Assembly (NCBI GenBank): GCA_009901575.1
Contig: WXYP01000004.1
Span: 372,001-436,000, forward strand
DNA: 64,000 bases
Direction: 5' to 3'
From: Flavobacteriaceae bacterium R38
Lineage (GTDB): Bacteria > Bacteroidota > Bacteroidia > Flavobacteriales > Flavobacteriaceae
Shown here: piece after piece, positions 35,432-43,507 of the stretch
Numbering within the stretch: the stretch's first letter is position 1
How the letters are laid out: each line of letters starts with the position of its first letter
Translations under genes and position numbers: made by a program
Notes under the pieces: model-generated
Told to the model about the DNA's origin: nothing
The model's database searches: none
The model's input: only the letters and a program-made list of their open reading frames with translations

Positions 35432-36124
35432 ATGGAAAAAATAATTCAAATAACAGCTGGGAAAGGCTCTGCAGAATGTCAGTGGGTAGTTGCACAAGTA
35501 GTGAAACTATTCCTGGAGGGAGCAAAAGAGAATGGACTTAAGTATGGCATCATTCACAGAGAGCCTGGCTCAGAAAATAGAACGTTACAATCTATTGTTA
35601 TTAGCTTAAAAGGAGAACATATAGAAGCATTTTTAAAAGATTGGTTAGGAACTGTTCAATGGATTGGAGCTTCAAAACTTAGAAAACATCATAAACGAAG
35701 AAATTGGTTTATAGGTGTTTTTGAAATGGAACAGGCAAGAGCTTTAGAATTAAATGAAAAAGATATTGTGTTTCAAACTATGAGAAGTACAGGTCCGGGA
35801 GGACAACATGTAAATAAAGTGAATTCGGCTGTACGTGCTACGCATATTCCAACAGGAGTTAGCGTGGTGGCGATGAATAGCCGTTCTCAGCATCAGAATA
35901 AAAAATTGGCGATGCAACGCTTAAAAGAAAAGATTGATGAGGTTAATTTAGAACAAATGAAAAAAATGACTATCAACCAATGGGAGAATCATTTGAACTT
36001 AGAAAGAGGAAATCCGGTAAAAGTATTTAAAGGAACAAACTTTAAACATCAAAAAAAGAAGATTTCTTATAAATCTAAGCGGCAAGAGTTGAAAAACGAT
36101 TTGCGAAATAAATTAAAGAATTAA
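35432..36124 (+). CDS. prfH: Peptide chain release factor-like protein PrfH
   Basis: 230 residues. It has the GGQ motif at 123-125 in STGPGGQHVNKVNSAVR, which triggers peptidyl-tRNA hydrolysis, but lacks the stop-codon-recognition domain of RF1/RF2. A PrfH-specific N-terminal domain begins IIQITAGKGSAECQWVVAQ. It ends in a basic tail typical of ribosome-binding factors. In known RtcB2-PrfH pairs it recognises ribosomes with a cleaved decoding centre and clears them so that RtcB can reseal the rRNA. It follows rtcB after a REP-like element, and the next gene starts 3 bases after its stop. Confidence 0.92.
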   Translation: MEKIIQITAGKGSAECQWVVAQVVKLFLEGAKENGLKYGIIHREPGSENRTLQSIVISLKGEHIEAFLKDWLGTVQWIGASKLRKHHKRRNWFIGVFEMEQARALELNEKDIVFQTMRSTGPGGQHVNKVNSAVRATHIPTGVSVVAMNSRSQHQNKKLAMQRLKEKIDEVNLEQMKKMTINQWENHLNLERGNPVKVFKGTNFKHQKKKISYKSKRQELKNDLRNKLKN

Positions 36125-36127
36125 GAA

Positions 36128-36658
36128 ATGAAGAACATATTAGATAAATATTTATTCCAGGCACTGGATGCATATCCGTATGAATTACAGGAAGCAGTCG
36201 AATCTTTAAATTATGCACTTTCATATGATGAAAAGAATCCTGTAGCTCTTTGTTTATTAGGAAGGATTCATGCAGATACGTTGAGTGATTATGAGACTGC
36301 TAAATATTACTTTCAGCAAGCATTAGCAGAAAATATATATGCCTTGGGAGTATACCCGCATTATATCAATGTACTGTTTTGGAATGAAGATTATAACGAA
36401 GCAGAAAAGCTTATAGATTTTGCTTTAACGGTAAAGGGTTCAGATAAAGGGATGTTATATTTAAAAAAAGGATTGCTGTTTGAACATAAAAAGGAATACA
36501 AGAATGCATTAAAAATGCTGAAAACAGCAAAAGAATATGCGTGGAACAATAATTTTATTAACGATTTGAAGGAGGAAGAAAAAAGAATTAAAGAGAAAAT
36601 GCCAAAGAAGAAAAAAACTAAGGCTATAAATAATAAACCTCCTCCTGAAAAAGACTAA
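36128..36658 (+). CDS. TPR protein in the rtcB-prfH unit
   Basis: 176 residues without signal peptide, so cytoplasmic. Three to four TPRs are visible (LNYALSYDEKNPVALCLLGR; YETAKYYFQQALAENIYALG; YNEAEKLIDFALTVKGSDKG; YKNALKMLKTAKEYAW). The C-terminus is very basic (KEKMPKKKKTKAINNK), which could contact RNA or ribosomes. It begins 3 bases after prfH. A role as adaptor in ribosome repair is inferred from position only. Confidence 0.75.
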   Translation: MKNILDKYLFQALDAYPYELQEAVESLNYALSYDEKNPVALCLLGRIHADTLSDYETAKYYFQQALAENIYALGVYPHYINVLFWNEDYNEAEKLIDFALTVKGSDKGMLYLKKGLLFEHKKEYKNALKMLKTAKEYAWNNNFINDLKEEEKRIKEKMPKKKKTKAINNKPPPEKD

Positions 36659-36670
36659 AAAGAAAACCAA

Positions 36671-37228
36671 ATGAAAACTTTAAAATTGAAAATATTTGAA
36701 GTGTTATCGAATATCACTTCAATACAAAACTTCGAAAAATGGTTGTATGAAGAACCTAAAATAATTAATGCAGTTGGATCTGATGATTTGATTTATGATA
36801 TCATGACTATAGATTACAGTGATAAGAATAGCTTTTCTGAATTGGAAAAACTGGCATTTGATCATTACAGTTATGAAGAATTCTTAGCTTTTGCTATCGA
36901 AAAGTATTGTGTTAAAATCTTAAATGCTACTAAAGCTAATACGGTTTTTGGGCTGATTTATTTGATCAACAGGTTTTTTAACTATAAAACAGAATATGCT
37001 TTACTATGGGACTTTTATGAGCTATTCGATTTAATTGATCTTGTAGAGTACGGACATATGAAAGAGAAAAGTGCAATAAAATCGATTAAAAAAATTGCAT
37101 CAGGAATAGTTGAAAGCTTTGAGCAGGCAATTCATTTAGATGAAAAAGTTGAATTGCTTAAAGCAGGTCACAGAATTCAACATACTACAAATGACAATGC
37201 AAGGAAATGGTACAAATTATGGAAATGA
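36671..37228 (+). CDS. Immunity-protein-like acidic protein of unknown function
   Basis: 185 residues, cytoplasmic, helical and rather acidic. The N-terminal region (SIQNFEKWLYEEPKI, DLIYDIMTIDYSDKNS, AFDHYSYEEFLAFAIEK) resembles small proteins that often act as immunity factors for polymorphic toxins, but I cannot name a family with certainty. It starts 12 bases after the TPR gene and is the last gene before a strong terminator, so it belongs to the rtcB-prfH transcript. An immunity-type protein beside a ribosome-repair module would be meaningful if the toxin targets rRNA; this is speculation. Confidence 0.55.
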   Translation: MKTLKLKIFEVLSNITSIQNFEKWLYEEPKIINAVGSDDLIYDIMTIDYSDKNSFSELEKLAFDHYSYEEFLAFAIEKYCVKILNATKANTVFGLIYLINRFFNYKTEYALLWDFYELFDLIDLVEYGHMKEKSAIKSIKKIASGIVESFEQAIHLDEKVELLKAGHRIQHTTNDNARKWYKLWK

Positions 37229-37263
37229 CAAAGAAAATTTGGATTATGTTTTATGATGAGTTG

Positions 37264-37289
37264 TAAGCGCCCGGGAAGTCGGGCGCTTA
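37264..37289 (+). terminator. Terminator of the rtcB-prfH unit
   Basis: TAAGCGCCCG pairs perfectly with CGGGCGCTTA around a 6-base loop, followed by TTTGTTT. Confidence 0.88.
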
Positions 37290-37374
37290 TTTGTTTCCTT
37301 CCATTAATTCTATTTTAAAAACTTGTGATTTAATCATCGTATTTATACCTTCAAACTATTAAAAGCAATTAAAA

Positions 37375-38490
37375 ATGTTTGAAGCTGAAAATTGGAATTA
37401 TGTTTTGCGGGGAATTAATTTATGTATTGGAATACAGCTGCTTATTCTATCTTTCCTAAAACTATTTCAGCAATCCAAACGAGATAAGATACTTGGATTA
37501 TTTACTTTATTACTGGCAATAGCTTATATGCGAGTGCTTTTAATTGAATTCGTTTCAGGAATACCGTTAGCAAGAGTCTTACTTTTAAATTCCCTCGAAA
37601 TTTTCTTTCCGCCTTTACTGTATTTATATATAATATCGTCAAATAACTCCGATTTTAAATTGAGAAAACACATGCTGTTTCCTTTTTTCTATGTCTTGAT
37701 GAATATTGTATTAAAGATCTTCCTTGCAGATTTTTATGCAGACAACAGAGCGTTTTTAGTTGTGCTTAATGCCAATATTATCGTTTTAAATTTTATTGTT
37801 TATTTCTGGTTAGGAATTCAGGCTTTTAGAAAAAACCTGGATATAAGTTTAAAAGATAAGGCCCGGTTAAAATTTCGTTTTTTCTATTATATCATCAATA
37901 TATATGAAATCCTGAATGGAGCTGTAAATTCTATCTCAGTAACCACAAAATATGCATCACCTGAAGCAAATGAAATATTAACTCCTGTATTGTTAGGTCC
38001 TGGTATGCGTTTGACCTTGACTTTAATTGGAGTTATACAAGCTTTATTTCTGATTTTCCATATTTTGACAGAATCTCAATTCTTTAAAGACTACTATTTA
38101 GGGAAGAATATAGAGAAGAATAAAAGCTTAATTCTTGAAGGAGAATCTTTAAAACAAAAAATAGAAAAAATTATTACAGAGCATCAACTGTTTAAAGATC
38201 CTGAATTGAATCTGAAAAATATTTCTAAAAAAATTGAAGTAAATCCAACTATTGTAATGGAATATTTTAGTCAGGAACTCAAAATGTCTTTTAATGATTA
38301 TATCAATAGATTTAGAGTCAATGAGTTTAAAAAATTAATGATGCTTAAGGAAAATGAAAAGTATGATATCATGGGGATAGCAGAATTAGCAGGATTTAAA
38401 TCCAGGGCTACATTTTATAGGAATTTTAGAAGAATAGAAGGAGTTTCACCCAAAGAATACAAAGAAAGAATACAATCTGAAGAAGCGTAA
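37375..38490 (+). CDS. Membrane-bound AraC family regulator
   Basis: 371 residues. Six to seven transmembrane helices occupy the first ~240 residues (for example GINLCIGIQLLILSFLKLF), and an AraC-type double HTH fills the C-terminus (~260-365: KNISKKIEVNPTIVMEYFS, FNDYINRFRVNEFKKLM, IMGIAELAGFKSRATFYRNF, GVSPKEYKER). This type is frequent in Flavobacteriia and probably senses a membrane or periplasmic signal. Its topology differs from the TPR-AraC proteins earlier in the window. No obvious target gene is adjacent, since the next gene converges. Confidence 0.85.
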   Translation: MFEAENWNYVLRGINLCIGIQLLILSFLKLFQQSKRDKILGLFTLLLAIAYMRVLLIEFVSGIPLARVLLLNSLEIFFPPLLYLYIISSNNSDFKLRKHMLFPFFYVLMNIVLKIFLADFYADNRAFLVVLNANIIVLNFIVYFWLGIQAFRKNLDISLKDKARLKFRFFYYIINIYEILNGAVNSISVTTKYASPEANEILTPVLLGPGMRLTLTLIGVIQALFLIFHILTESQFFKDYYLGKNIEKNKSLILEGESLKQKIEKIITEHQLFKDPELNLKNISKKIEVNPTIVMEYFSQELKMSFNDYINRFRVNEFKKLMMLKENEKYDIMGIAELAGFKSRATFYRNFRRIEGVSPKEYKERIQSEEA

Positions 38491-38497
38491 TGATGAT

Positions 38498-39400
38498 TCA
38501 GAAGTAAATCTCTTGTGCTAACCGATAAGTATTAGCATGAGCATTGACTATAGTATTGAGGTCAGGGGAGTAACCACCTCCCATACTACATTGCACCGGA
38601 ATTTGCATATTATGGCAAGTTTCTAATACCAATTCATCTCTTTGTTTACATCCTTGCACGCTAAGCCCTAACTTCCCTAATTTATCTGTTTTAATAATAT
38701 CTACTCCGGAAAGGTAAAAGATAAAATCAGGTTTTTGTTGATTGATAAGTTTAGGGAGGGTTTCTTTTAAAACAGAAAGGTAGGCTTCATCCTCGGTATG
38801 ATCATCTAAAGCGATATCCAAATCGCTAACTTCTTTTTTAAAAGGATAATTATTCTTCCCATGGACAGAAAAAGTGAATACAGAATCATCATTTTGAAAA
38901 ATTTCTGCAGTGCCATTTCCCTGGTGTACATCCAAATCTACAATAAGAATTTTATTGGCCAGTTTTTTATGCTGAAGATACCGGGCACCTATTGCCTGGT
39001 CATTAAATAAACAAAAAGCTTCTCCATGACCGGTATATGCATGATGAGTACCACCTGCAATATTCATAGAAATTCCATTTTCCAAAGAAAACACACATCC
39101 TTTAATAGTTCCATCTGCAATTATGACTTCTCTGTCTACTAACTCTTTAGAAAGTGGAAAACCAATTTTTCGGGCTGCCCTGGGATTTAAAGTTAGATTG
39201 AATAAATCGTCGTAATATTCTTGGGTATGAACCCTTAGAATATGATCTTGATCCGGGAAATCCGGTGTAAAAAAATTATCTTCCTCACAAGTACCTTCAT
39301 ATAAAAGTTGTTTAGGCAGCAAATCGTATTTTGACATTGGGAAACGATGTCCGTCTGGCAGATGATGTTTATAAATGGGATGATAAGCTATTTTGAGCAT
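38498..39400 (-). CDS. Histone deacetylase family amidohydrolase
   Basis: 300 residues, full length for the class II/acetoin-utilisation-type bacterial family. Visible active-site blocks are GGTHHAYTGHGEAFCLFND (tandem His charge-relay), DLDVHQGNG (zinc Asp and His), SGVDI (zinc Asp) and GGGYSPD with the catalytic Tyr. It would remove acetyl or other acyl groups from lysine side chains or small amines such as polyamines; the substrate is unknown. It converges with the AraC gene, and its upstream side carries a REP-like palindrome. Confidence 0.9.
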   Translation of the reverse strand: MLKIAYHPIYKHHLPDGHRFPMSKYDLLPKQLLYEGTCEEDNFFTPDFPDQDHILRVHTQEYYDDLFNLTLNPRAARKIGFPLSKELVDREVIIADGTIKGCVFSLENGISMNIAGGTHHAYTGHGEAFCLFNDQAIGARYLQHKKLANKILIVDLDVHQGNGTAEIFQNDDSVFTFSVHGKNNYPFKKEVSDLDIALDDHTEDEAYLSVLKETLPKLINQQKPDFIFYLSGVDIIKTDKLGKLGLSVQGCKQRDELVLETCHNMQIPVQCSMGGGYSPDLNTIVNAHANTYRLAQEIYF

Positions 39401-39405
39401 TTGTG

Positions 39406-39479
39406 TTTTATCATATCGAACATGGATGTCAGCAGACAGGCGTAGTCGAACTTTGTGTCATATCGAGCGCAGTCGATAT
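39406..39479. repeat. REP-like palindromic element, left of the GIY-YIG gene
   Basis: The unit contains GCAGACAGGCGTAGTCGAAC and ends in ATATCGA-gcgcag-TCGATAT. The first part is the same motif as GCAGACAGGCGCAGTCGAGG on the opposite strand at the other end of the GIY-YIG gene, so the two copies flank that gene in inverted orientation. It resembles the GTCA..TCGAGCGCAGTCGA repeats scattered in flavobacterial genomes. Confidence 0.7.
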
Positions 39480-39483
39480 ATAT

Positions 39484-39795
39484 TTAAGGTTTATATTTTG
39501 AATGTGTTGCATTTCTACATTCAGCTAGAATTTGCAGCATATTAAAATCACCCGAAATTAAAGCTTCTTTTTTTAATTTACTCCACTTCTTTATTTTTTT
39601 CTCAAAATAAATAGCTTGATCCGGACTTGTAAATTCTTGTTGAAATACTAGTTTTAAAGGCCTTCGTGAATGTGTATAAGAGTTTTTTAATTTGCCTTCT
39701 TGATGTTCACTAAAACGCCTTTCTATATTATTTGTGATACCAGTATAGAGAGAATTATCAGAACATCTTAATATGTATACATAATATGTTTTCAT
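39484..39795 (-). CDS. GIY-YIG endonuclease domain protein (YhbQ/UPF0213-like)
   Basis: 103 residues, a stand-alone GIY-YIG fold: YYVYILRCSDNSLYTGITNN supplies the 'YVY...YTG' motif, then RRFSEHQEGKLKNSYT with the catalytic Arg, and a conserved Glu in AIYFEKKIKKWS. Such small nucleases cut DNA; many copies per genome are usual in Flavobacteriia. This copy is bounded on both sides by related palindromic repeats with almost no other spacer, so it may act on those repeats or be moved together with them. No transposase is present. Confidence 0.88.
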   Translation of the reverse strand: MKTYYVYILRCSDNSLYTGITNNIERRFSEHQEGKLKNSYTHSRRPLKLVFQQEFTSPDQAIYFEKKIKKWSKLKKEALISGDFNMLQILAECRNATHSKYKP

Positions 39796-39802
39796 TTTAA
39801 AA

Positions 39803-39846
39803 ACACCTCGACTGCGCCTGTCTGCCGAACAGGCAGGCTCGGTGTG
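39803..39846. repeat. REP-like palindromic element, right of the GIY-YIG gene
   Basis: ACACCTCGACTGCGCCTGTC continues into TGCCGAACAGGCAGGCTCGG and TGTGACA. Inner arms CCTGTC/GACAGG-type and outer arms ACACC/GGTGT form a hairpin. It is inverted relative to the copy at 39406-39479. Confidence 0.75.
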
Positions 39847-39850
39847 ACAA

Positions 39851-40387
39851 TTAATAATATGGTAAAAAATATAAATAAATCGAACTCAGTCCATAGCAAT
39901 ACAAGGCTCCAACTAACACTATAAGAATTGTTAACTTACTTACCTTGGTTTTCTTAATTTCCGGCCAAATACTTTTTATGTCCTCTTTTTCTGATATTAT
40001 TACTTTCGTATTTGCTAATAAATCACCTAACCTTATTCTGGGACTCAACAAACAAATAAAAACTTCTATAAGCCAAAAAGGAATAGTTAGGTTTCGAACA
40101 AAGCACTGGAGAGAATTGGCTGGTTTCAAAGAACTTCGATCCACTACTTGAAGTCCAACAATTCTTTTAGCTACACTTTTACCTCGATAAGAATCTTTTA
40201 AAAAATAAATCATAAATGGTAAGGATGCTATGGCCATGGATCCAGCTGATAAAATAAAAGTACCTTTAATTAGTAATATATAGACCATTACAATACCAAA
40301 GATTAATATCATAGGTATCATCATTATAAATATCATCGAAACATGATCTAAAAACATAGATGCTATTCGTAGAAGTCTAATATTCAT
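39851..40387 (-). CDS. RDD family membrane protein
   Basis: 178 residues with three to four transmembrane helices. RDD hallmarks are YRGKSVAKRIVGLQVVD, LQCFVRNLTIPFW and SPRIRLGDLLANTKVI; the family's first Arg-Asp-Asp element is only partly kept (MFLDHVSMIF). RDD proteins are inner-membrane proteins, some linked to ion or solute transport; a specific substrate cannot be given. It is 11 bases downstream of the methyltransferase gene and may be co-transcribed with it and metG. Confidence 0.82.
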   Translation of the reverse strand: MNIRLLRIASMFLDHVSMIFIMMIPMILIFGIVMVYILLIKGTFILSAGSMAIASLPFMIYFLKDSYRGKSVAKRIVGLQVVDRSSLKPANSLQCFVRNLTIPFWLIEVFICLLSPRIRLGDLLANTKVIISEKEDIKSIWPEIKKTKVSKLTILIVLVGALYCYGLSSIYLYFLPYY

Positions 40388-40398
40388 TTGATCGATCT

Positions 40399-41007
40399 TT
40401 ACTTTTTTATAAAAATTCCGAATAACTCATTCCCAGCTCTGGGTTTGATAGAATTGAAACAAGACTCAAAAAGCTTCACCTCGAAATAAGGAGATAAATA
40501 ACCCAGGTATTCTTCTTTTGAACCCCCAAAAGGTCTTTTGTTATCTTGTGATAACGGATGGTTAAACCATAAACCTACTAATTTTCCATTTGGTTTTAGT
40601 AAACTCGCCATTTTTTGAGCATATAAGGTTCGATTTTCCTTATTGGGCTCAAAAGAACAAAAGAAAGTCTGTTCTAAGGTTAAATCATAACTTTCCTGAT
40701 GTTCAAAAAAGTTTTCATTTTTTAAATGACTTTCAGGAAATTCAGGTAAACGCTTTTTTAAAGCATTCAAAGGGATCGACGAAATATCTAAAACGAATGT
40801 GTTTTTAAAACCGTTATTAAAAAGATATTCGGCTTCATAAGCATTTCCGGCACCCGGAATCAAAATACGAATATTTTTATCTTCTAATTGATCTATATAC
40901 TCTTTTAAAGGAGTAGAAATATATCCAATATCCCAACCTGTTTGTTCGTCTAAATATCGTTTTGACCAATATTCATTTTCAGATTTAGTATCTTGAATTT
41001 TGGACAT
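40399..41007 (-). CDS. TPMT-family SAM-dependent methyltransferase
   Basis: 202 residues from the ATG at 41007, three codons inside a longer TTG-started frame. YWSKRYLDEQTGWDIG at the start and RILIPGAGNAYEAEYL (SAM-binding motif I) are typical of the thiopurine S-methyltransferase family, as are LEQTFFCSFEP and PFGGSKEEYLGYL near the end. The natural substrate of bacterial members is often a thiol, halide, selenium or tellurium compound. Its start lies 9 bases from the metG stop, which suggests a metG-methyltransferase-RDD operon. Confidence 0.85.
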   Translation of the reverse strand: MSKIQDTKSENEYWSKRYLDEQTGWDIGYISTPLKEYIDQLEDKNIRILIPGAGNAYEAEYLFNNGFKNTFVLDISSIPLNALKKRLPEFPESHLKNENFFEHQESYDLTLEQTFFCSFEPNKENRTLYAQKMASLLKPNGKLVGLWFNHPLSQDNKRPFGGSKEEYLGYLSPYFEVKLFESCFNSIKPRAGNELFGIFIKK

Positions 41008-41016
41008 AAAAAACAA

Positions 41017-43158
41017 TTAATTAATGGTTGTTCCGTCAATAACTCCTTCTTCATCAGGGTTAACGAAGACAATTTTTCCTTCGGTATTTTCAGCCATCAG
41101 AATCATACCTTCACTTTCTACACCTCTTAATGCTCTTGGAGCCAGGTTAGCCAATACGGTAACACGTTTTCCAATTAAGTCTTCCGGTTTAAAATGTTCG
41201 GCAATACCGGAAACAATAGTGCGGACATCAATACCAGTGTCTACTTTAAAAACTAATAGTTTTTTTGCTTTTGGCATTTTTTCTGCCTCCAGGATGGTAC
41301 CAACACGAATATCGAGCTTAGAGAAATCATCGTATGTGATGATTTCTTTTTGAGGCTCAACTTCTTTATTTTCGGCTTCGTTTGTTTTTTTAGTGGCTTC
41401 CAATTTGTCTAATTGTTTTTGAATGTCTTTGTCTTCAATTTTGCTAAAAAGTAACTCGCTTTTTCCTATCTGAAAATCAGCAGGAATCAACTCTTCTTTT
41501 ATAGAGATATCGTTCCATGTTAATTCGTCATTGCAAATCACATCCTGATGTGATGAAGCAATCTTTTCTGGAGAAGAAGTGGTTACTTCGTCATTTCCTT
41601 CCTCATAATGAGGTAAATTAAGTATCGATTTTAATTTACGCGATGTGAAAGGAAGGAAAGGTTCACTTAAAACAGAAAGTCCGGTTGCTATCTGAAGCGC
41701 TACATACATAATAGTTTTAACGCGATCTTCATCTGTTTTAATCAGTTTCCAGGGTTCAGCATCAGCAAGGTACTTATTCCCCAATCGTGCTAAATTCATT
41801 AGCTCTTGTCCGGCTTCCCTAAAGCGATAACGATCTAAAGAACTTGCAATTTTTTCAGGATAACTTCTAAGCTGCCCTAAAGTATTTTTGTCAACTTCTG
41901 TAAAATCTCCCGGTTGAGGAATTACTCCATTGTAATATTTATTAGTAAGTACTACTACACGATTTACAAAGTTTCCAAAAATAGCAACTAATTCATTGTT
42001 ATTTCTGGCCTGAAAATCTTTCCAGGTAAAATCGTTATCCTTGGTTTCAGGAGCATTTGCAGTTAAGGTGTACCTAAGTACGTCTTGCTGTCCTGGGAAT
42101 TCTTCAAGGTATTCATGTAACCACACTGCCCAGTTTTTTGAAGTAGAAAGTTTGTTCCCTTCTAAATTTAAAAACTCATTAGCAGGCACATTTTCAGGAA
42201 GAATATAATTACCATGAGCTTTTAGCATGGCCGGGAAAATAATACAGTGAAAAACAATATTATCTTTTCCGATAAAATGCAATAACCTGGTATTTTCATC
42301 TTTCCAATACGGTTCCCAATCTATTCCTTTTTCTTTTGCCCATTCTTTGGTAGAAGAAATATAACCTATCGGTGCATCAAACCATACATAAAGCACTTTC
42401 CCATCTGCTCCTTTAACAGGTACCGGGATTCCCCAGTCAAGATCGCGGGTAACAGCTCTTGGTTTTAATCCGTCATCTACCCAGCTTTTTACTTGTCCAT
42501 ATACATTAGGCTTCCAATCATTTTTATGCCCTTCCAAGATCCATTCCCTGAGAAAACCTTCATATTGATCTAAAGGTAAAAACCAGTGTTTGGTTTGTTT
42601 TAAGATTGGTTTAGATCCGCTTAAAGTAGATTTAGGATTGATTAAATCGGTTGCGTTCAAAGAACTTCCGCAGTTTTCACATTGATCACCATAAGCTTCT
42701 TCATTACCACATTTAGGGCAGGTTCCTGTAACAAAACGATCTGCTAGAAATTGCCCGGCTTCATCATCATATAATTGTTCAGTAACTTCTTCTATAAACT
42801 TATCTTCTTCATATAGCTTCTTAAAAAAATCGGAAGCCGTTTCATGATGTATAGGCGCAGATGTACGAGAATAATTGTCAAAAGTAATTCCGAAATCCTG
42901 GAAAGATTGTTTAATGATACTGTGATACTTATCAATGATTTCTCTAGGGGATACCCCTTCTTTTTTTGCCTTCATAGGGATAGCAACACCGTGTTCATCG
43001 CTACCGCAAATAAAAGCAACATCTTTACCTGTTAATCGTAAATAACGCGCATAAATATCTGCCGGAATATAAACACCCGCCAAATGACCAATATGAATAG
43101 GGCCGTTAGTGTAGGGGAGTGCGGCAGTAATGGTAACTCTACCTTGTTCTTTTGACAT
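41017..43158 (-). CDS. metG: Methionyl-tRNA synthetase with C-terminal tRNA-binding domain
   Basis: 713 residues from the ATG at 43158; the open frame continues 18 codons upstream, but the protein starts naturally at [19 protein letters not shown]. It contains the HIGH motif (IHIGHLAG), a zinc knuckle with CPKCGN and CENCG, the KMSKS-equivalent NKLSTSKNW, and a C-terminal Trbp111/EMAP-like domain ([20 protein letters not shown]) joined by a ~90-residue linker rich in Glu/Lys. It charges initiator and elongator tRNA-Met. It is essential housekeeping in the cytosol. Confidence 0.96.
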   Translation of the reverse strand: MSKEQGRVTITAALPYTNGPIHIGHLAGVYIPADIYARYLRLTGKDVAFICGSDEHGVAIPMKAKKEGVSPREIIDKYHSIIKQSFQDFGITFDNYSRTSAPIHHETASDFFKKLYEEDKFIEEVTEQLYDDEAGQFLADRFVTGTCPKCGNEEAYGDQCENCGSSLNATDLINPKSTLSGSKPILKQTKHWFLPLDQYEGFLREWILEGHKNDWKPNVYGQVKSWVDDGLKPRAVTRDLDWGIPVPVKGADGKVLYVWFDAPIGYISSTKEWAKEKGIDWEPYWKDENTRLLHFIGKDNIVFHCIIFPAMLKAHGNYILPENVPANEFLNLEGNKLSTSKNWAVWLHEYLEEFPGQQDVLRYTLTANAPETKDNDFTWKDFQARNNNELVAIFGNFVNRVVVLTNKYYNGVIPQPGDFTEVDKNTLGQLRSYPEKIASSLDRYRFREAGQELMNLARLGNKYLADAEPWKLIKTDEDRVKTIMYVALQIATGLSVLSEPFLPFTSRKLKSILNLPHYEEGNDEVTTSSPEKIASSHQDVICNDELTWNDISIKEELIPADFQIGKSELLFSKIEDKDIQKQLDKLEATKKTNEAENKEVEPQKEIITYDDFSKLDIRVGTILEAEKMPKAKKLLVFKVDTGIDVRTIVSGIAEHFKPEDLIGKRVTVLANLAPRALRGVESEGMILMAENTEGKIVFVNPDEEGVIDGTTIN

Positions 43159-43236
43159 GTTCTTGGACTTAAAGAGCACAAAAATAAAGAATTTGAAAGA
43201 AGATTGGATCAATTATTTAATCTGATCTAAAAAGCC

Positions 43237-43312
43237 TGTCATTCCTGCGAAGGCAGGAATCTATTTATTCAATGCTTATTTTTTTTGGATTCCTGCCTTC
43301 GCAGGAATGACA
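43237..43312. repeat. Perfect 25-bp inverted repeat (REP-like)
   Basis: TGTCATTCCTGCGAAGGCAG plus GAATC (43237-43261) is exactly complementary to 43288-43312, with a 26-base loop. Each arm also holds a short palindrome (CCTGCGAAGGCAGG). This CATTCCTGCGAAGGCAGGAATC sequence is a repeat type seen in many bacteria. The rest of the 349-base space between metG and the DUF1501 gene holds only this element and a terminator. Confidence 0.85.
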
Positions 43313-43463
43313 AATGATGGAAGAGCATACTATTTACAGATACTCCTCCTTAACCAGGATTAAAGGAAGAAAGATGGTTTTTCAAATAGAAAAATCGTAA
43401 GGATTGTGTTTTAACTCTTTCTTTATTAAGAATAAATTTATAGTAGTAATAACAAAAAAGAAA

Positions 43464-43485
43464 AGCCTCTCTTAACTGAGAGGCT
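43464..43485 (-). terminator. Terminator after the DUF1501 gene
   Basis: AGCCTCTC pairs with GAGAGGCT around a 6-base loop, followed on the minus strand by TTTTCTTTTTT. It lies 23 bases behind the stop of the DUF1501 gene. Confidence 0.85.
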
Positions 43486-43507
43486 CTTCAGGTTGTTTAT
43501 TTGTTGG

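Noticed and set aside
35432-36124. Possibility that the prfH gene is a normal release factor RF1/RF2
   Set aside because: Only 230 residues, GGQ at 123-125 and no codon-recognition domain; adjacent rtcB supports PrfH.
41024-41353. 109-codon plus-strand ORF opposite the metG C-terminal domain
   Set aside because: The metG frame there encodes an unmistakable tRNA-binding domain; the antisense frame is a composition shadow.
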